Positions 1 through 8,377 are shown, numbered from the stretch's first letter. The stretch is DNA of 64,000 nt from Ancylothrix sp036704045 (GCA_036704045.1 DATNQM010000039.1:1-64000); one strand, 5' to 3'. Made by a program: numbers and translations. The notes: generated by a model from the letters alone, not told the origin.

Positions 1-186
1 TAATTTTTTTGCCAATTCTTCACTATCACTTCTCCCAGTTTCTTTGATATCGTGTAAAAGTTGTTCTATTGACACATCTCCATACCAGTTATTTTCACCA
101 AATTCTAAAACATGAGGTTGATTTGGCATCATTCCTGAATCTTTAAGATTAGTCATTAAAGCGTATTCTATTTCTGTAATTGCCAT
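1..186 (-). CDS. Hypothetical protein, N-terminal fragment (3' end outside window)
   Basis: An open frame begins with ATG at 184-186 on the minus strand and runs off the left edge after 62 codons with no stop. A good ribosome binding site (AAGGAACT) lies just upstream at about 191-198, which decides the start. The peptide begins MAITEIEYALMTNL and contains the string VLEFGENNWYGDVS. A 'VLE-G-x-NWYGDV' stretch recalls the first glycine-rich motif of some class I SAM-dependent methyltransferases, but the fragment is too short to name. Downstream of rca on the same strand, separated by 326 bases. Confidence 0.6.
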   Translation of the reverse strand, partial: MAITEIEYALMTNLKDSGMMPNQPHVLEFGENNWYGDVSIEQLLHDIKETGRSDSEELAKKL

Positions 187-512
187 TTTTAGAGTTCCTT
201 ATTTTTTAGGTTTGTGGGGTAGGCAAAATTTTTGAGTCCTTGGTTAGCAATTATAGCAAATTCATAATAAGTGATACTAATTGTAAAACAATATACAATA
301 GTTTTTTTCAGTTATTTGCAAGGATGCTTACAAAAAAATCATAGGATTACTACAATTCTTAGAAAAGGTATTACATCGGCAGAATTACTTTTAAAATCTG
401 ATTTTTAAACAAGAGGAAAGCAGAGTTTTGTTGGGTGAAATTGGGGAGCTTTTTTGTATTAATTCTCTGCTCTCCTCTGGGCTTTTATAAGCTTAGCAAA
501 CAAAGAAAATAG
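187..512. other. Intergenic region downstream of rca
   Basis: AT-rich spacer of 326 bases between rca and the truncated gene at the left edge. It holds the ribosome binding site of that gene and, nearer rca, the long inverted repeat at 412-478. No other open frame or RNA gene is convincing here. Confidence 0.6.
412..478 (-). repeat. Long inverted repeat downstream of rca
   Basis: The arms AGAGGAAAGCAGAG (412-425) and CTCTGCTCTCCTCT (465-478) are complementary at 13 of 14 positions and enclose a 39-base loop. The element starts 35 bases past the rca stop codon. In the rca transcript the closing arm is followed by a modest U/A-rich stretch, so it may act as a 3'-end stabiliser or terminator, but the loop is long for a classical intrinsic terminator. 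Confidence 0.5.
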
Positions 513-1778
513 TTAATTATGGGGCCGATGAATAATCGTTTCTACGACTCGCCTTTTTGCCTTTGGTTCAATTCCTACCAAACGAATATAATCACCACTA
601 TGCTCTTTTAAGCAATGTTGAACTGCTGTGATTGCTGAATCTTGTTCTTCTGGAGAAAGAGATGCACAACTTGTCCAAGAGTTTGTCCTAAACTTGCGCT
701 GATTTACATATTCTATTCCTAAGCGATAACCCCTACTGAAAATCTGTTGCACCTGTTCCATCACTTCTGGATTTAGGCCGGTTTTTCCATTACCGCTAGT
801 ATTAGAAGTAACAACCGGCTGCTGTGCAATGGGCTGCTGTACAAGGATAGTTTGTGTGGGTGCCGGTGCGTTAAAAATTTGATTTTGATTGGGGTTTCTT
901 AAGACCTGATTATATTCTCTTACCAGCCCCATATCTTGAATGCGTTTTTGCTCTTGCACCAGCAAGTTACCAAATTCAATTAAGCGAGATAAGCTAAAAT
1001 CTGGCTTTAGAAAATTCGGCGGCCCATCAGAACTATTTACTACCCGTGATGAAACTTTTTCAAAACCGACTTTATAAATAAAATCACGGATTTGTTCATC
1101 ATAAATTCTTGCTCGCACAGCCCCAAAAAAATCAATTGCTTGGGTAGGGAAAGTCTCGACCATTTGCTCAACTTGGCTGCGAGAAATTCCGTCTGGTTCA
1201 AAAATTCCCGCTACAATTCCCACTTTATCTTCTTTGTTTGGTTCCCAATAGAATTTTTCCATCCTTCCATCACGAATTAAGGGTTCATAAAGGGTAGAAA
1301 AATCATTGCCGGTGACAATAATCGGGACTCGATGTAAAGGTGTAGAATCATAACTACCGGGCAGTTGAACGTTGGTAGGATTATCGGCAATATTCATTAA
1401 TGTACCGTTTACCAACTGCGTGTTAACGGTGTATTGTGTAGTAGAGTCAAATCTACCGGCACCGGCATCTAAATCATTAATCATTAATACAACCATTTTG
1501 CCCCGAACCTTGATTAGTTCGGCAGCTTCACGGTAACGCAAACGAATTAGACGCGCTGGATCACCCGCATCAGGACTTTCTAATTCACCGGCAGTCATGT
1601 GTACAACTTCAATGCCCATTTTTTCGTAAATTAATTCGCATTGAAAAGATTTACCTTCGCCTTTACGTCCGTGAATACCTAAAATTAAAGGAACCCTAAC
1701 GCCAGGAAGATCGAGAAAGTTTTTTGTAATGTGTACTGCTAGTTTATCGAGAAAGCGAGGAGAAATATAATATGCCAT
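513..1778 (-). CDS. rca: RuBisCO activase with C-terminal small-subunit-like (SSUL) domain
   Basis: AAA+ chaperone that remodels RuBisCO blocked by tight-binding sugar phosphates. Walker A is GRKGEGKS at residues 37-44, Walker B is VVLMINDLD near 96-104, and an arginine-containing sensor stretch (RDGRMEKF) lies at 169-176. A Gln/Pro/Asn-rich linker (about 295-337) leads to a domain resembling RbcS and CcmM SSUL repeats (about 338-421). In characterised cyanobacterial activases this tail recruits the enzyme to RuBisCO condensates or carboxysomes. The SSUL domain keeps two cysteines, C371 and C389, spaced 18 residues apart as in redox-sensitive CcmM SSUL modules. It is on the same strand as the rbc operon but separated from it by a secreted-protein gene and the rbcS terminator, so it probably has its own promoter. 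421 residues is normal for the fused form. Confidence 0.95.
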   Translation of the reverse strand: MAYYISPRFLDKLAVHITKNFLDLPGVRVPLILGIHGRKGEGKSFQCELIYEKMGIEVVHMTAGELESPDAGDPARLIRLRYREAAELIKVRGKMVVLMINDLDAGAGRFDSTTQYTVNTQLVNGTLMNIADNPTNVQLPGSYDSTPLHRVPIIVTGNDFSTLYEPLIRDGRMEKFYWEPNKEDKVGIVAGIFEPDGISRSQVEQMVETFPTQAIDFFGAVRARIYDEQIRDFIYKVGFEKVSSRVVNSSDGPPNFLKPDFSLSRLIEFGNLLVQEQKRIQDMGLVREYNQVLRNPNQNQIFNAPAPTQTILVQQPIAQQPVVTSNTSGNGKTGLNPEVMEQVQQIFSRGYRLGIEYVNQRKFRTNSWTSCASLSPEEQDSAITAVQHCLKEHSGDYIRLVGIEPKAKRRVVETIIHRPHN

Positions 1779-2043
1779 TGTTGTGTTAGTTTACGAGTGC
1801 TTGTTTTACGCTTATGGTTAAAATTTTATGACAAAAGGGTTGGTTTTGAATATTTTTTTAAACATTGTTGGTTTTCTGATAGTTAGAGCAGTCATTATGA
1901 GGGCAATTAGCTAATTAATAACCTTTTCAAATTTGTTTAATAATCAATAATTTTGATACGGATTATTTCGCCCCAATTTCAGCAAGAATAAATGCGGATT
2001 TTAAAGTTTTAATCAGGGCTTCATAGAGGTGCGAGAGTGCTGT

Positions 2044-2463
2044 TTATTTTGGATTTATGCCACAATTACCTCTAGCCCATCCCCACTCTTCAACACCCAC
2101 AGAAATTTGCGCCCCAGGCTTAATATTTCCTCTGGAAAGATCCACCAGTGTTACTGCCGTCGCCGCCTGGAAATTTCCCCGATAGATTGGTTGACCTTTG
2201 CTGTTTTCTCTATCATATTTTAACGTAGAAACTTGCGGTGGTTGACCGGCCCGTTTCCAGCTTATTTGCGTAAACCGGCCATCTACATATTGTGCTGTAT
2301 AAACCCAGCCATTTCTCATAGTGCCGGTGCAAGTAAAAGTTTGTGCTGCCTGAACCGGCCCCACCGACAACAACGCCTGTAAGCTCAGTAATATAGCTAC
2401 ATCTAAACCAAGGACACCGGCTTTTTTGCAAATTATTGCCTTCAAAACATTTAACATATACAA
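2044..2463 (-). CDS. Small secreted hypothetical protein
   Basis: 139 residues. The first 40 or so form a signal peptide: lysines at 8, 13 and 14, then a hydrophobic core (LGLDVAILLSLQALLSV), then a VQA-AQ cleavage-type site. The mature part is about 100 residues with two cysteines (in FTCTGT near the start and GNCGINPK at the end) that could form a disulfide across a small beta-rich fold. I do not recognise a named family. It lies between the rbcS terminator and rca on the same strand. No clear ribosome binding site precedes ATG 2463, and the third residue is also Met, so the start is uncertain by two codons. Confidence 0.65.
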   Translation of the reverse strand: MYMLNVLKAIICKKAGVLGLDVAILLSLQALLSVGPVQAAQTFTCTGTMRNGWVYTAQYVDGRFTQISWKRAGQPPQVSTLKYDRENSKGQPIYRGNFQAATAVTLVDLSRGNIKPGAQISVGVEEWGWARGNCGINPK

Positions 2464-2528
2464 AATTGCTGTTTTGTTGTGTCGAATAAACTAAGAGCAG
2501 GAAACCAATTAAAAATTAATTTTTTTCT

Positions 2529-2554
2529 AAAAAAAAAGCCCGCACCGGCGGGCC
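2529..2554 (-). terminator. Intrinsic terminator of the rbcLXS operon
   Basis: On the minus strand a perfect 6-bp GC stem, GCCCGC/GCGGGC (2553-2548 with 2543-2538), closes a CGGT loop and is followed by nine U residues (A-run 2529-2537 on the plus strand). It lies about 50 bases past the rbcS stop codon. The stem incorporates the window's frequent ACCGGC motif. Confidence 0.9.
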
Positions 2555-2601
2555 TTATACTTGTAGCCCTATATTTCAAGGAGCTACAAATGCGGATTAA
2601 A

Positions 2602-2937
2602 TTAATAACCGCGAGTATTGGGTTTGTGAACAATAAAGCTCAAAACTTGGCACTGCTTCACGTTGTCAAAAGCAACAACGCGGATATAGCAGTTGGGGTA
2701 TTCACTACGGCACTGTTGAACTTCGTTCAAAACTTCGTTGGTGCTGCGGGCGCTGAACAAAGGCAACTTCCACATTGTCCAGTAATATACAGTCGGCTCA
2801 GAGTTTTCGTTAAACTCAACTGCGGGGAAATAGCCATTATCCAAAACATACTGAATTTGCTTGGCAATTTGAGCATCAGTAAGCGGGGGCAAATAGGAAA
2901 GAGTTTCGTAACGGCGCTCTTTGGGTAGGGTCTTCAT
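2602..2937 (-). CDS. rbcS: RuBisCO small subunit
   Basis: Ribulose-1,5-bisphosphate carboxylase/oxygenase small chain; eight copies cap the L8S8 holoenzyme in the carboxysome. The 111-residue protein starts MKTLPKERRYETLSYLPPL and has the conserved stretch YYWTMWKLPLF (about residues 51-61) and the RVVAFDNVKQCQ segment near the C-terminus, as in cyanobacterial RbcS. A ribosome binding site GAGGAAG precedes the ATG. Third gene of rbcL-rbcX-rbcS, 63 bases after rbcX, followed directly by a strong terminator. Confidence 0.97.
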   Translation of the reverse strand: MKTLPKERRYETLSYLPPLTDAQIAKQIQYVLDNGYFPAVEFNENSEPTVYYWTMWKLPLFSARSTNEVLNEVQQCRSEYPNCYIRVVAFDNVKQCQVLSFIVHKPNTRGY

Positions 2938-3000
2938 GTCTTCCTCAGTGTCTTGCAGAACTATCTACGATTTGTGTAATTGCTAATACTTAGTTAGCTC

Positions 3001-3408
3001 TTAACTGGATAAATTATCCAAATTAGGCTGACTTGGTTCCTGTTCGGGATGCGATGCCGTCTCAGGTAAATTTAACTGCGTCATTCTTTCTAAATGTTGC
3101 TTGCGATGCTGCATATTTGCGTCCTGAAGGCCGCTGCGAACCATCTCCGGTAAAGAGTCCATCACTTCCTGCGCCAGATGTTCCCGCACAGTCAATATCC
3201 GAATTCCCAAATCTGGTTTTTCCAGAAATAACTCTGTTAAGTAAGCTTCACCATCTTGGATTTTGGTCTGCGAAGAAAACTTGTGCAGCCAATAAGCCAA
3301 GGGAGGATTTGTCTCATCAAGTTGAGCTAGTACAGTTCGCATGGCTTGATAAGTCAGGTAACTCATCAGCACCTTAGCACTATCTTTGGCAATTTGTTTT
3401 ATATCCAT
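3001..3408 (-). CDS. rbcX: RuBisCO assembly chaperone RbcX
   Basis: Homodimeric chaperone that binds the C-terminal tail of RbcL and helps assemble the RbcL8 core. The sequence begins MDIKQIAKDSAKVLMSYLTYQAMR and is helical throughout, matching the four-helix RbcX fold. The C-terminal 25 or so residues are a polar, proline-containing tail (ASHPEQEPSQPN), often variable in this family. 135 residues is typical. It sits between rbcL and rbcS, the classic cyanobacterial order, after a 263-base spacer carrying a nested hairpin that could set its level relative to rbcL. Confidence 0.95.
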   Translation of the reverse strand: MDIKQIAKDSAKVLMSYLTYQAMRTVLAQLDETNPPLAYWLHKFSSQTKIQDGEAYLTELFLEKPDLGIRILTVREHLAQEVMDSLPEMVRSGLQDANMQHRKQHLERMTQLNLPETASHPEQEPSQPNLDNLSS

Positions 3409-3442
3409 ATTGGTTGTAATTTTTGATATTGCAGTTATCTTC

Positions 3443-3497
3443 TTGTACCAAAATCTTTTGCAAGCGGGAGTAAAAACTCCTATTGCTTTAGGTACAA
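3443..3497 (-). promoter_or_regulatory. Nested hairpin in the rbcL-rbcX spacer
   Basis: Three concentric complementary pairs: TTGTACC (3443-3449) with GGTACAA (3491-3497), GCAA (3460-3463) with TTGC (3483-3486), and GGAGT (3467-3471) with ACTCC (3476-3480) around an AAAA loop. The structure lies between rbcL and rbcX within the operon transcript. No U-run follows on the minus strand, so I read it as an mRNA processing or stability element, or a partial attenuator, rather than a full terminator. Confidence 0.5.
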
Positions 3498-3671
3498 CAA
3501 CTTAGCCGCTTTCCCTTGCCTAAAAAGCATTGGGCACTACTTTTCAATTACAACCATTAGGAATCTAATACCAAAGACAGTTATTTAGAGGAGTCAGGGG
3601 TGATTAAGTCCTTTGTTCTTTGTTATTAGCAAAAAACCAATGACCAATGACCCATGACTAATAACCAGTTA

Positions 3672-5102
3672 TCAGACCGTATCCATTGCCTCGAATTCAA
3701 ACTTGATTTCTTTCCAGAGTTCGCAAGCTGCGGCCAATTCAGGAGACCACTTGCAAGCTTCGCGGATAACGTCGTTACCTTCGCGGGCCAAGTTGCGGCC
3801 TTCGTTACGAGCTTGGATACAAGCTTCCAAAGCAACGCGGTTTGCAGTTGCACCAGGAGCATTACCCCAGGGGTGACCCAAGGTACCACCACCGAATTGC
3901 AATACGGAGTCGTCGCCGAAGATTTCCACCAATGCCGGCATATGCCAAACGTGGATACCACCAGAAGCAACGGCCATAACACCAGGCATAGAAGCCCAGT
4001 CTTGGGTGAAGTAGATACCGCGAGACTTGTCTTGTTCGACATAGTTTTCACGGAGCAAGTCCACGAAGCCCATCGTGATGCCACGTTCGCCTTCGAGTTT
4101 ACCCACAACGGTACCGGTGTGGATGTGGTCGCCACCAGACATACGGAGGGTTTTGGCTAATACGCGGAAGTGGATACCGTGATTTTTTTGACGGTCGATC
4201 ACAGCGTGCATAGCGCGGTGGATGTGCAACAACACACCGTTATCACGGCACCAGTGAGCCAAGGTGGTGTTGGCGGTGAAACCTGCGGTTAAGTAGTCGT
4301 GCATGACGATAGGCATTTCGAGTTCTTTGGCGAACTCGGCGCGTTTCATCATTTCTTCGCAGGTGGGGGCGGTTACGTTTAGGTAGTGACCTTTGATTTC
4401 GCCGGTTTCAGCTTGAGATTTCTTGATCGCATCTGCTACGAACAAGAAACGGTCGCGCCAACGTTGGAAGGGCTGAGAGTTAATGTTTTCGTCGTCTTTG
4501 GTGAAGTCTAAACCACCGCGCAAGCATTCATATACAGCGCGTCCATAGTTTTTAGCAGACAAACCAAGTTTAGGTTTGATGGTGCAACCCAGCAAAGGAC
4601 GACCATATTTGTTTAATTTATCGCGCTCTACTTGGATACCATGCGGCGGGCCTTGGAATGTTTTTAAGTAAGCAACGGGAATCCGTAAATCTTCTAAACG
4701 CAAGGCGCGGAGGGCTTTGAAACCGAATACGTTACCTACGATGGAGGTTAACATATTGGTAACGGAGCCTTCTTCAAACAGATCCAAAGGATAAGCGATG
4801 TAGCAAATATACTGATTATCTTCGTTGGGGACGGGCTCGATGTCGTAGCAACGGCCTTTGTAGCGATCCAAGTCGGTCAGCAAGTCTGTCCACACGGTTG
4901 TCCAGGTGCCGGTGGAAGATTCAGCGGCCACAGCAGCGCCGGCTTCTTCGGGGGGAACTCCAGGCTGAGGGGTGACGCGGAATGCTGCCAGAATATCAGT
5001 ATCTTTCGGTGTGTAATCTGGTGTGTAATAGGTCAGTCGATAGTCTTTAACACCGGCTTTGTAGCCAGTTTTGGTCTGCGTCTGCGTTGAAGCGTAAGTC
5101 AT
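3672..5102 (-). CDS. rbcL: RuBisCO large subunit, form IB
   Basis: Catalytic subunit that carboxylates ribulose 1,5-bisphosphate in the Calvin cycle. The 476-residue protein begins MTYASTQTQTKTGYKAGVKDY and contains the catalytic-lysine motif KPKLGLS, the carbamylation and metal-site region GLDFTKDDE, the loop-6 region (RMSGGDHIHTGTVVGKLEG) and a C-terminal tail ending EFEAMDTV, all typical of cyanobacterial form IB. Ribosome binding site GGAAGGGG at 5105-5112 fixes the start. First gene of rbcL-rbcX-rbcS and divergent from a Ser/Thr kinase gene. Codon use looks cleaner and GC-richer than in its neighbours, as expected for a highly expressed gene. Confidence 0.99.
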   Translation of the reverse strand: MTYASTQTQTKTGYKAGVKDYRLTYYTPDYTPKDTDILAAFRVTPQPGVPPEEAGAAVAAESSTGTWTTVWTDLLTDLDRYKGRCYDIEPVPNEDNQYICYIAYPLDLFEEGSVTNMLTSIVGNVFGFKALRALRLEDLRIPVAYLKTFQGPPHGIQVERDKLNKYGRPLLGCTIKPKLGLSAKNYGRAVYECLRGGLDFTKDDENINSQPFQRWRDRFLFVADAIKKSQAETGEIKGHYLNVTAPTCEEMMKRAEFAKELEMPIVMHDYLTAGFTANTTLAHWCRDNGVLLHIHRAMHAVIDRQKNHGIHFRVLAKTLRMSGGDHIHTGTVVGKLEGERGITMGFVDLLRENYVEQDKSRGIYFTQDWASMPGVMAVASGGIHVWHMPALVEIFGDDSVLQFGGGTLGHPWGNAPGATANRVALEACIQARNEGRNLAREGNDVIREACKWSPELAAACELWKEIKFEFEAMDTV

Positions 5103-5405
5103 AACCCCTTCCTAAATCGTCGATTCAGCTGCTTGTTTTTGTCAAGCTCATTACACTATATCAGGGATCAAATAAGTTATTCTTCAAATCTTTTTCATCG
5201 ATTGATAATTTTTGTTTATCTTTTTTGCGAATTCTTAAGAATAAGTTACATGATAAAAAGTTGAGCATAAATACTCTTGTCAGAGGTGATAAATTTGTGT
5301 GTTTAAGTCTTTCCAGAATTGAAGCCCAGCATACGGAAGTCCCCTTTCCCAGCTAAAATTAGCCACAATATAGACTCGCGCCTGCACACTTTTGTTTAAT
5401 TTATT
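5103..5405 (-). promoter_or_regulatory. rbcL upstream regulatory region (divergent with kinase gene)
   Basis: 303 bases between rbcL and the divergent kinase gene. Reading toward rbcL, a plausible -10 box TATAGT lies about 50 bases before the start (plus-strand ACTATA near 5154-5159); I see no good -35 box at 17 bases. An inverted repeat GATAA-N7-TTATC (5204-5220) has the form of a LysR-type (RbcR/CbbR-like) operator. Toward the kinase, a TATAGA box (5369-5374) is possible. The elements are inferred from pattern alone. Confidence 0.35.
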
Positions 5406-7142
5406 GTGCCTCAGTCTTTTTCTTTAACTTCTGTTTACTGTATTAATCCTGACTGTCCCCGTCCCTCTTCTCAAAGGTGGGGAAATCGGTTTTGCCAAAG
5501 TTGCGGTACTTCTTTGCAGCTACAAGATCGTTATGTTCCTTTGCAACAGTTGGGGAGTGGTGGGTTTGCTGTGACATATACGGTTTTTGATCTTGTCTCG
5601 CAAACTGAAAGGGTACTTAAGGTTTTAATTGAAAGTTCCGAACAAGCTTTACGTTTGTTTGAACAAGAGGCGCAAGTTTTAGCAAGTTTGCGTCATGGGG
5701 GAATTCCCAGGGTGGAGGTGGATAATTATTTTGGGGTGCAGGTTATTAACCCCAGCAGGCGGGTTCTGCCTTGTATGGTGATGGAAAAAATTAATGGTCA
5801 AACCCTTGAGGAAGTTTTGGAACGTTACCCGCAGGGTTGTCCTGAAGTTTTGGCGGTGGGTTGGCTTTATCAGGCGTTAGATATTTTACAACTATTGCAT
5901 CGGCGGGGGATTATTCACCGGGATCTCAAACCGGCCAATTTGATGTTACGTCGGGAAACTCAGCAGTTGGTGGCGATTGATTTTGGTGGTGTTAAGCAAC
6001 TTTCTAGTCATTTATATAAAGGTACTCAAAATCAAGGGGCGAGTATTTCAACTCGTTTGATTTCTCCTGGTTATAGCCCTCCTGAACAAATTGCTGGGGG
6101 GGTGGTTGGCCCCCAGGCTGATTTTTATGCTTTGGGCCGGACGTTTGTTCATTTGTTGACGGGCCGGTATCCGGGGGAGTTGGATGATCCGCTGACGGGG
6201 GTATGTCGGTGGCGTTCTCATGTACAGGTGAATCCTGGTTTGGGGGATCTTTTGGATGAGATGATTTCTCTGGTTCCGTCAAACCGGCCGGCTTCTGCGA
6301 GGGAATTGTTGGGTCGTTTAGCGAAAATTTCTCGTCGGCGTAAGCGTGTTGCTAAAGCGTTGCGAAGTTTTGATGTAGTTTTATCTTTTGTGAAATTAAT
6401 TATTACGCCCTTTGTTTTAATTGGTGAGGTTTTATATAAATTGTTGGCCGGTTTGACAAAAAACTTTTGGAAAATTTTAATTTATACGTTTCAGGCAGTG
6501 TTAGATACATTGCTGGGAATGATTATGGCCGGTTTGGGAGGCAGTATGGGGGCTGGAATCGGTTTTTGGTTGGTTTATGGAGTGCCGGTGGGTAAAAGAT
6601 TAGCGGTTTGGCTAACAGCAAATTTGGCTTACTTTGAGAGTGACATAGTAATTGAACCTGTGTTTTTTTTATTTGTTATAGCTGGTTTAGGAACTGCTTT
6701 AGGTTTAACAGAGTCGGGGAGTTTTTCTCAACAAAGAAAATTTTGGAGAGCCGGTTTTCTGGGGATTTTGGGATATATAGTAGGATGGTTTTTCGCCCAA
6801 ACAATTCCACCATCATCAGTACAAATTTTAAATCAATTTATGGGTTTTTCTGCTATTGGTATTGCTTCGCTAACGTTGGGTTTAGGGTTGCCAAAGCATC
6901 ATTTATTGTTGGGGTCTTTAGCTGCTATGGGGACGGCGGTTTTTATGCTAGTTTTCCTGACGCTTTTTCCTTTAGAGTTAAGTTTTTTGTTTAAATCTTC
7001 TGCTTTGCCTGGGAAATTAGGCTGGGAAGCTTTTGTGGCTTGTTTGGGATTTTTTGCTTTTTTAGGAAGTAGTGGTGCTTTTTGTTTGGGATGGGTTTAT
7101 TATGTGCTAATTCCTGTGTTGCGTTTTTTAGGTTTTCGCTAA
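5406..7142 (+). CDS. Ser/Thr protein kinase with N-terminal zinc ribbon and C-terminal membrane domain
   Basis: Starts at GTG 5406. Residues 12-33 hold a four-cysteine ribbon (C12, C17, C30, C33), the usual N-terminus of many cyanobacterial kinases. The kinase domain spans about 43-310: glycine loop GSGGFAVTY (50-58), lysine K72, Glu E88, catalytic loop HRDLKPAN (171-178) and DFG (192-194) are all intact, so it should be active. From about residue 320 the protein is hydrophobic, with roughly six membrane helices and glycine-rich stretches, so the kinase faces the cytoplasm from a membrane anchor. Divergent from rbcL and sharing its 303-base control region, though no functional link is shown. 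Its target is unknown. Confidence 0.85.
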   Translation: MPQSFSLTSVYCINPDCPRPSSQRWGNRFCQSCGTSLQLQDRYVPLQQLGSGGFAVTYTVFDLVSQTERVLKVLIESSEQALRLFEQEAQVLASLRHGGIPRVEVDNYFGVQVINPSRRVLPCMVMEKINGQTLEEVLERYPQGCPEVLAVGWLYQALDILQLLHRRGIIHRDLKPANLMLRRETQQLVAIDFGGVKQLSSHLYKGTQNQGASISTRLISPGYSPPEQIAGGVVGPQADFYALGRTFVHLLTGRYPGELDDPLTGVCRWRSHVQVNPGLGDLLDEMISLVPSNRPASARELLGRLAKISRRRKRVAKALRSFDVVLSFVKLIITPFVLIGEVLYKLLAGLTKNFWKILIYTFQAVLDTLLGMIMAGLGGSMGAGIGFWLVYGVPVGKRLAVWLTANLAYFESDIVIEPVFFLFVIAGLGTALGLTESGSFSQQRKFWRAGFLGILGYIVGWFFAQTIPPSSVQILNQFMGFSAIGIASLTLGLGLPKHHLLLGSLAAMGTAVFMLVFLTLFPLELSFLFKSSALPGKLGWEAFVACLGFFAFLGSSGAFCLGWVYYVLIPVLRFLGFR

Positions 7143-7399
7143 TTTTATTAGGTTTGGATTTGTTTAAGGCAGAGATTTTTGAATGCTGCTAAAAATAGAT
7201 AATCCAGGTAAATAAGTTTGACAAAACAAGTGAAGTATGATAAATGTTTAACAATTAAATTGCAACAAATAACCTATTTGCTGGTATCTAGGGTTAAAAA
7301 ATAAATTATTCACAGGCAAAGCAAAAAATTTAATGAGGTAACAAAAGAGTTGTCAAAGTATAGCTCTTTGGTTGGACTTCTACTTATCCTAAAAAGCAG
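7143..7399. other. Intergenic region before panB promoter
   Basis: AT-rich sequence downstream of the kinase gene. I see no open frame, stable hairpin or RNA gene in it. The panB promoter begins at its right end. Confidence 0.6.
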
Positions 7400-7427
7400 T
7401 TGCGTATTTTTAAATTCTTGTTATAAT
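7400..7427 (+). promoter_or_regulatory. Sigma-70-type promoter for panB
   Basis: TTGCGT (7400-7405), a 16-base spacer and a consensus TATAAT (7422-7427), 35 bases before the panB start codon. The AT-rich surroundings and correct spacing make this one of the better promoter candidates in the window. Confidence 0.6.
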
Positions 7428-7462
7428 ATTAGCCTATTCTACATAATGAAAATTTAGGAAAT

Positions 7463-8242
7463 ATGGCGGTTACTATCCAACAATTGATGCAGTGGAAACA
7501 GCAAAATCGTCCTATTGTGGCTTTGACTGCGTGGGATTTTTTGTTTGCTGAGTTGTTGGATAAAGTGGGGGTAGATTTAATTTTAGTGGGGGATTCTTTG
7601 GCGATGGTAGCGTTGGGTATGGAAACGACGCTCCCTTTAACAATGGATGCTGTAATTCATCATGCCCAAGCGGTAAAGCGTGGTGTAAAAAAAGCTTTGT
7701 TGGTGGTAGATTTACCGTTTATGAGTTATCAAGAATCTCCGCAGCAAGCGCTACAAAATGCGGGAAGAATTTTGAAGGAAACGGGGGCGAATGGGGTGAA
7801 GTTGGAGGGGGGTTATCCAGAGATTGTGGAAACGGTGGAGCGTTTGGTTTTGGCCGGTATTCCAGTGTTGGGTCATTTGGGTTTAACACCGCAATCTGTT
7901 CATCAGGTTGGCTATCGTCAACAAGGCAAAACTAAGGAGGCTGGAGAAAGAATTTTAAGGGAAGCTTTGGCTTTACAAAATGCAGGAACTTTTGGGATTG
8001 TTTTAGAGCATATTCCGGTAGAATTGGCGAAGGAAATTACAGAGCAGCTTGTGATTCCTACTATTGGTATTGGGGCGGGAAGTTTTTGTGATGGGCAAAT
8101 TTTGGTGACGGCGGATTTATTGGGTTTGTCTAATCGACAGCCTCCTTTTGTGAAATTATATGCTAATTTGCAAGAGACGATTGGGCAAGCGTTGCAGGAG
8201 TATTGTAGGGAAGTGAGAGAGGGTAAGTTTCCTGAATTTTAG
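7463..8242 (+). CDS. panB: 3-methyl-2-oxobutanoate hydroxymethyltransferase (ketopantoate hydroxymethyltransferase)
   Basis: First committed step of pantothenate and coenzyme A synthesis: transfers a hydroxymethyl group from methylenetetrahydrofolate to 2-oxoisovalerate. The 259-residue TIM-barrel protein has the metal-site motif VGDS (D44), D83 in VVDLPFMSY, and the K113/E115 pair in GVKLEGG. It also has the PVLGHLGLTPQS segment and the C-terminal IGIGAG motif. Ribosome binding site TAGGAA sits just before the ATG. It appears monocistronic; no panC or panD lies in the window. Confidence 0.95.
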   Translation: MAVTIQQLMQWKQQNRPIVALTAWDFLFAELLDKVGVDLILVGDSLAMVALGMETTLPLTMDAVIHHAQAVKRGVKKALLVVDLPFMSYQESPQQALQNAGRILKETGANGVKLEGGYPEIVETVERLVLAGIPVLGHLGLTPQSVHQVGYRQQGKTKEAGERILREALALQNAGTFGIVLEHIPVELAKEITEQLVIPTIGIGAGSFCDGQILVTADLLGLSNRQPPFVKLYANLQETIGQALQEYCREVREGKFPEF

Positions 8243-8377
8243 TTGTGCTGAGGATAGTAAGCCGGTGGGCTGAGGATGAGTCTAGGGGTTAAATTTTTCA
8301 TCCTTTAGGGTTAGGTCAAATATTGATAAAAACAGGCAAAATTGAATTATTAATGATTAGATTATGGCTTGTGATTT

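Noticed and set aside
1915..1926. 12-bp perfect palindrome AATTAGCTAATT
   Set aside because: Made only of A/T with one GC pair in an AT-rich spacer; chance occurrence is likely and no promoter context supports it.
3640..3668. Repeated CAATGACC-like units between rbcL and rbcX
   Set aside because: Two or three short degenerate copies typical of cyanobacterial tandem repeats; too small to define an element.
6004..6282. Antisense open frame inside the kinase gene
   Set aside because: Lies wholly within a well-supported gene, and its protein is low complexity; a shadow frame.
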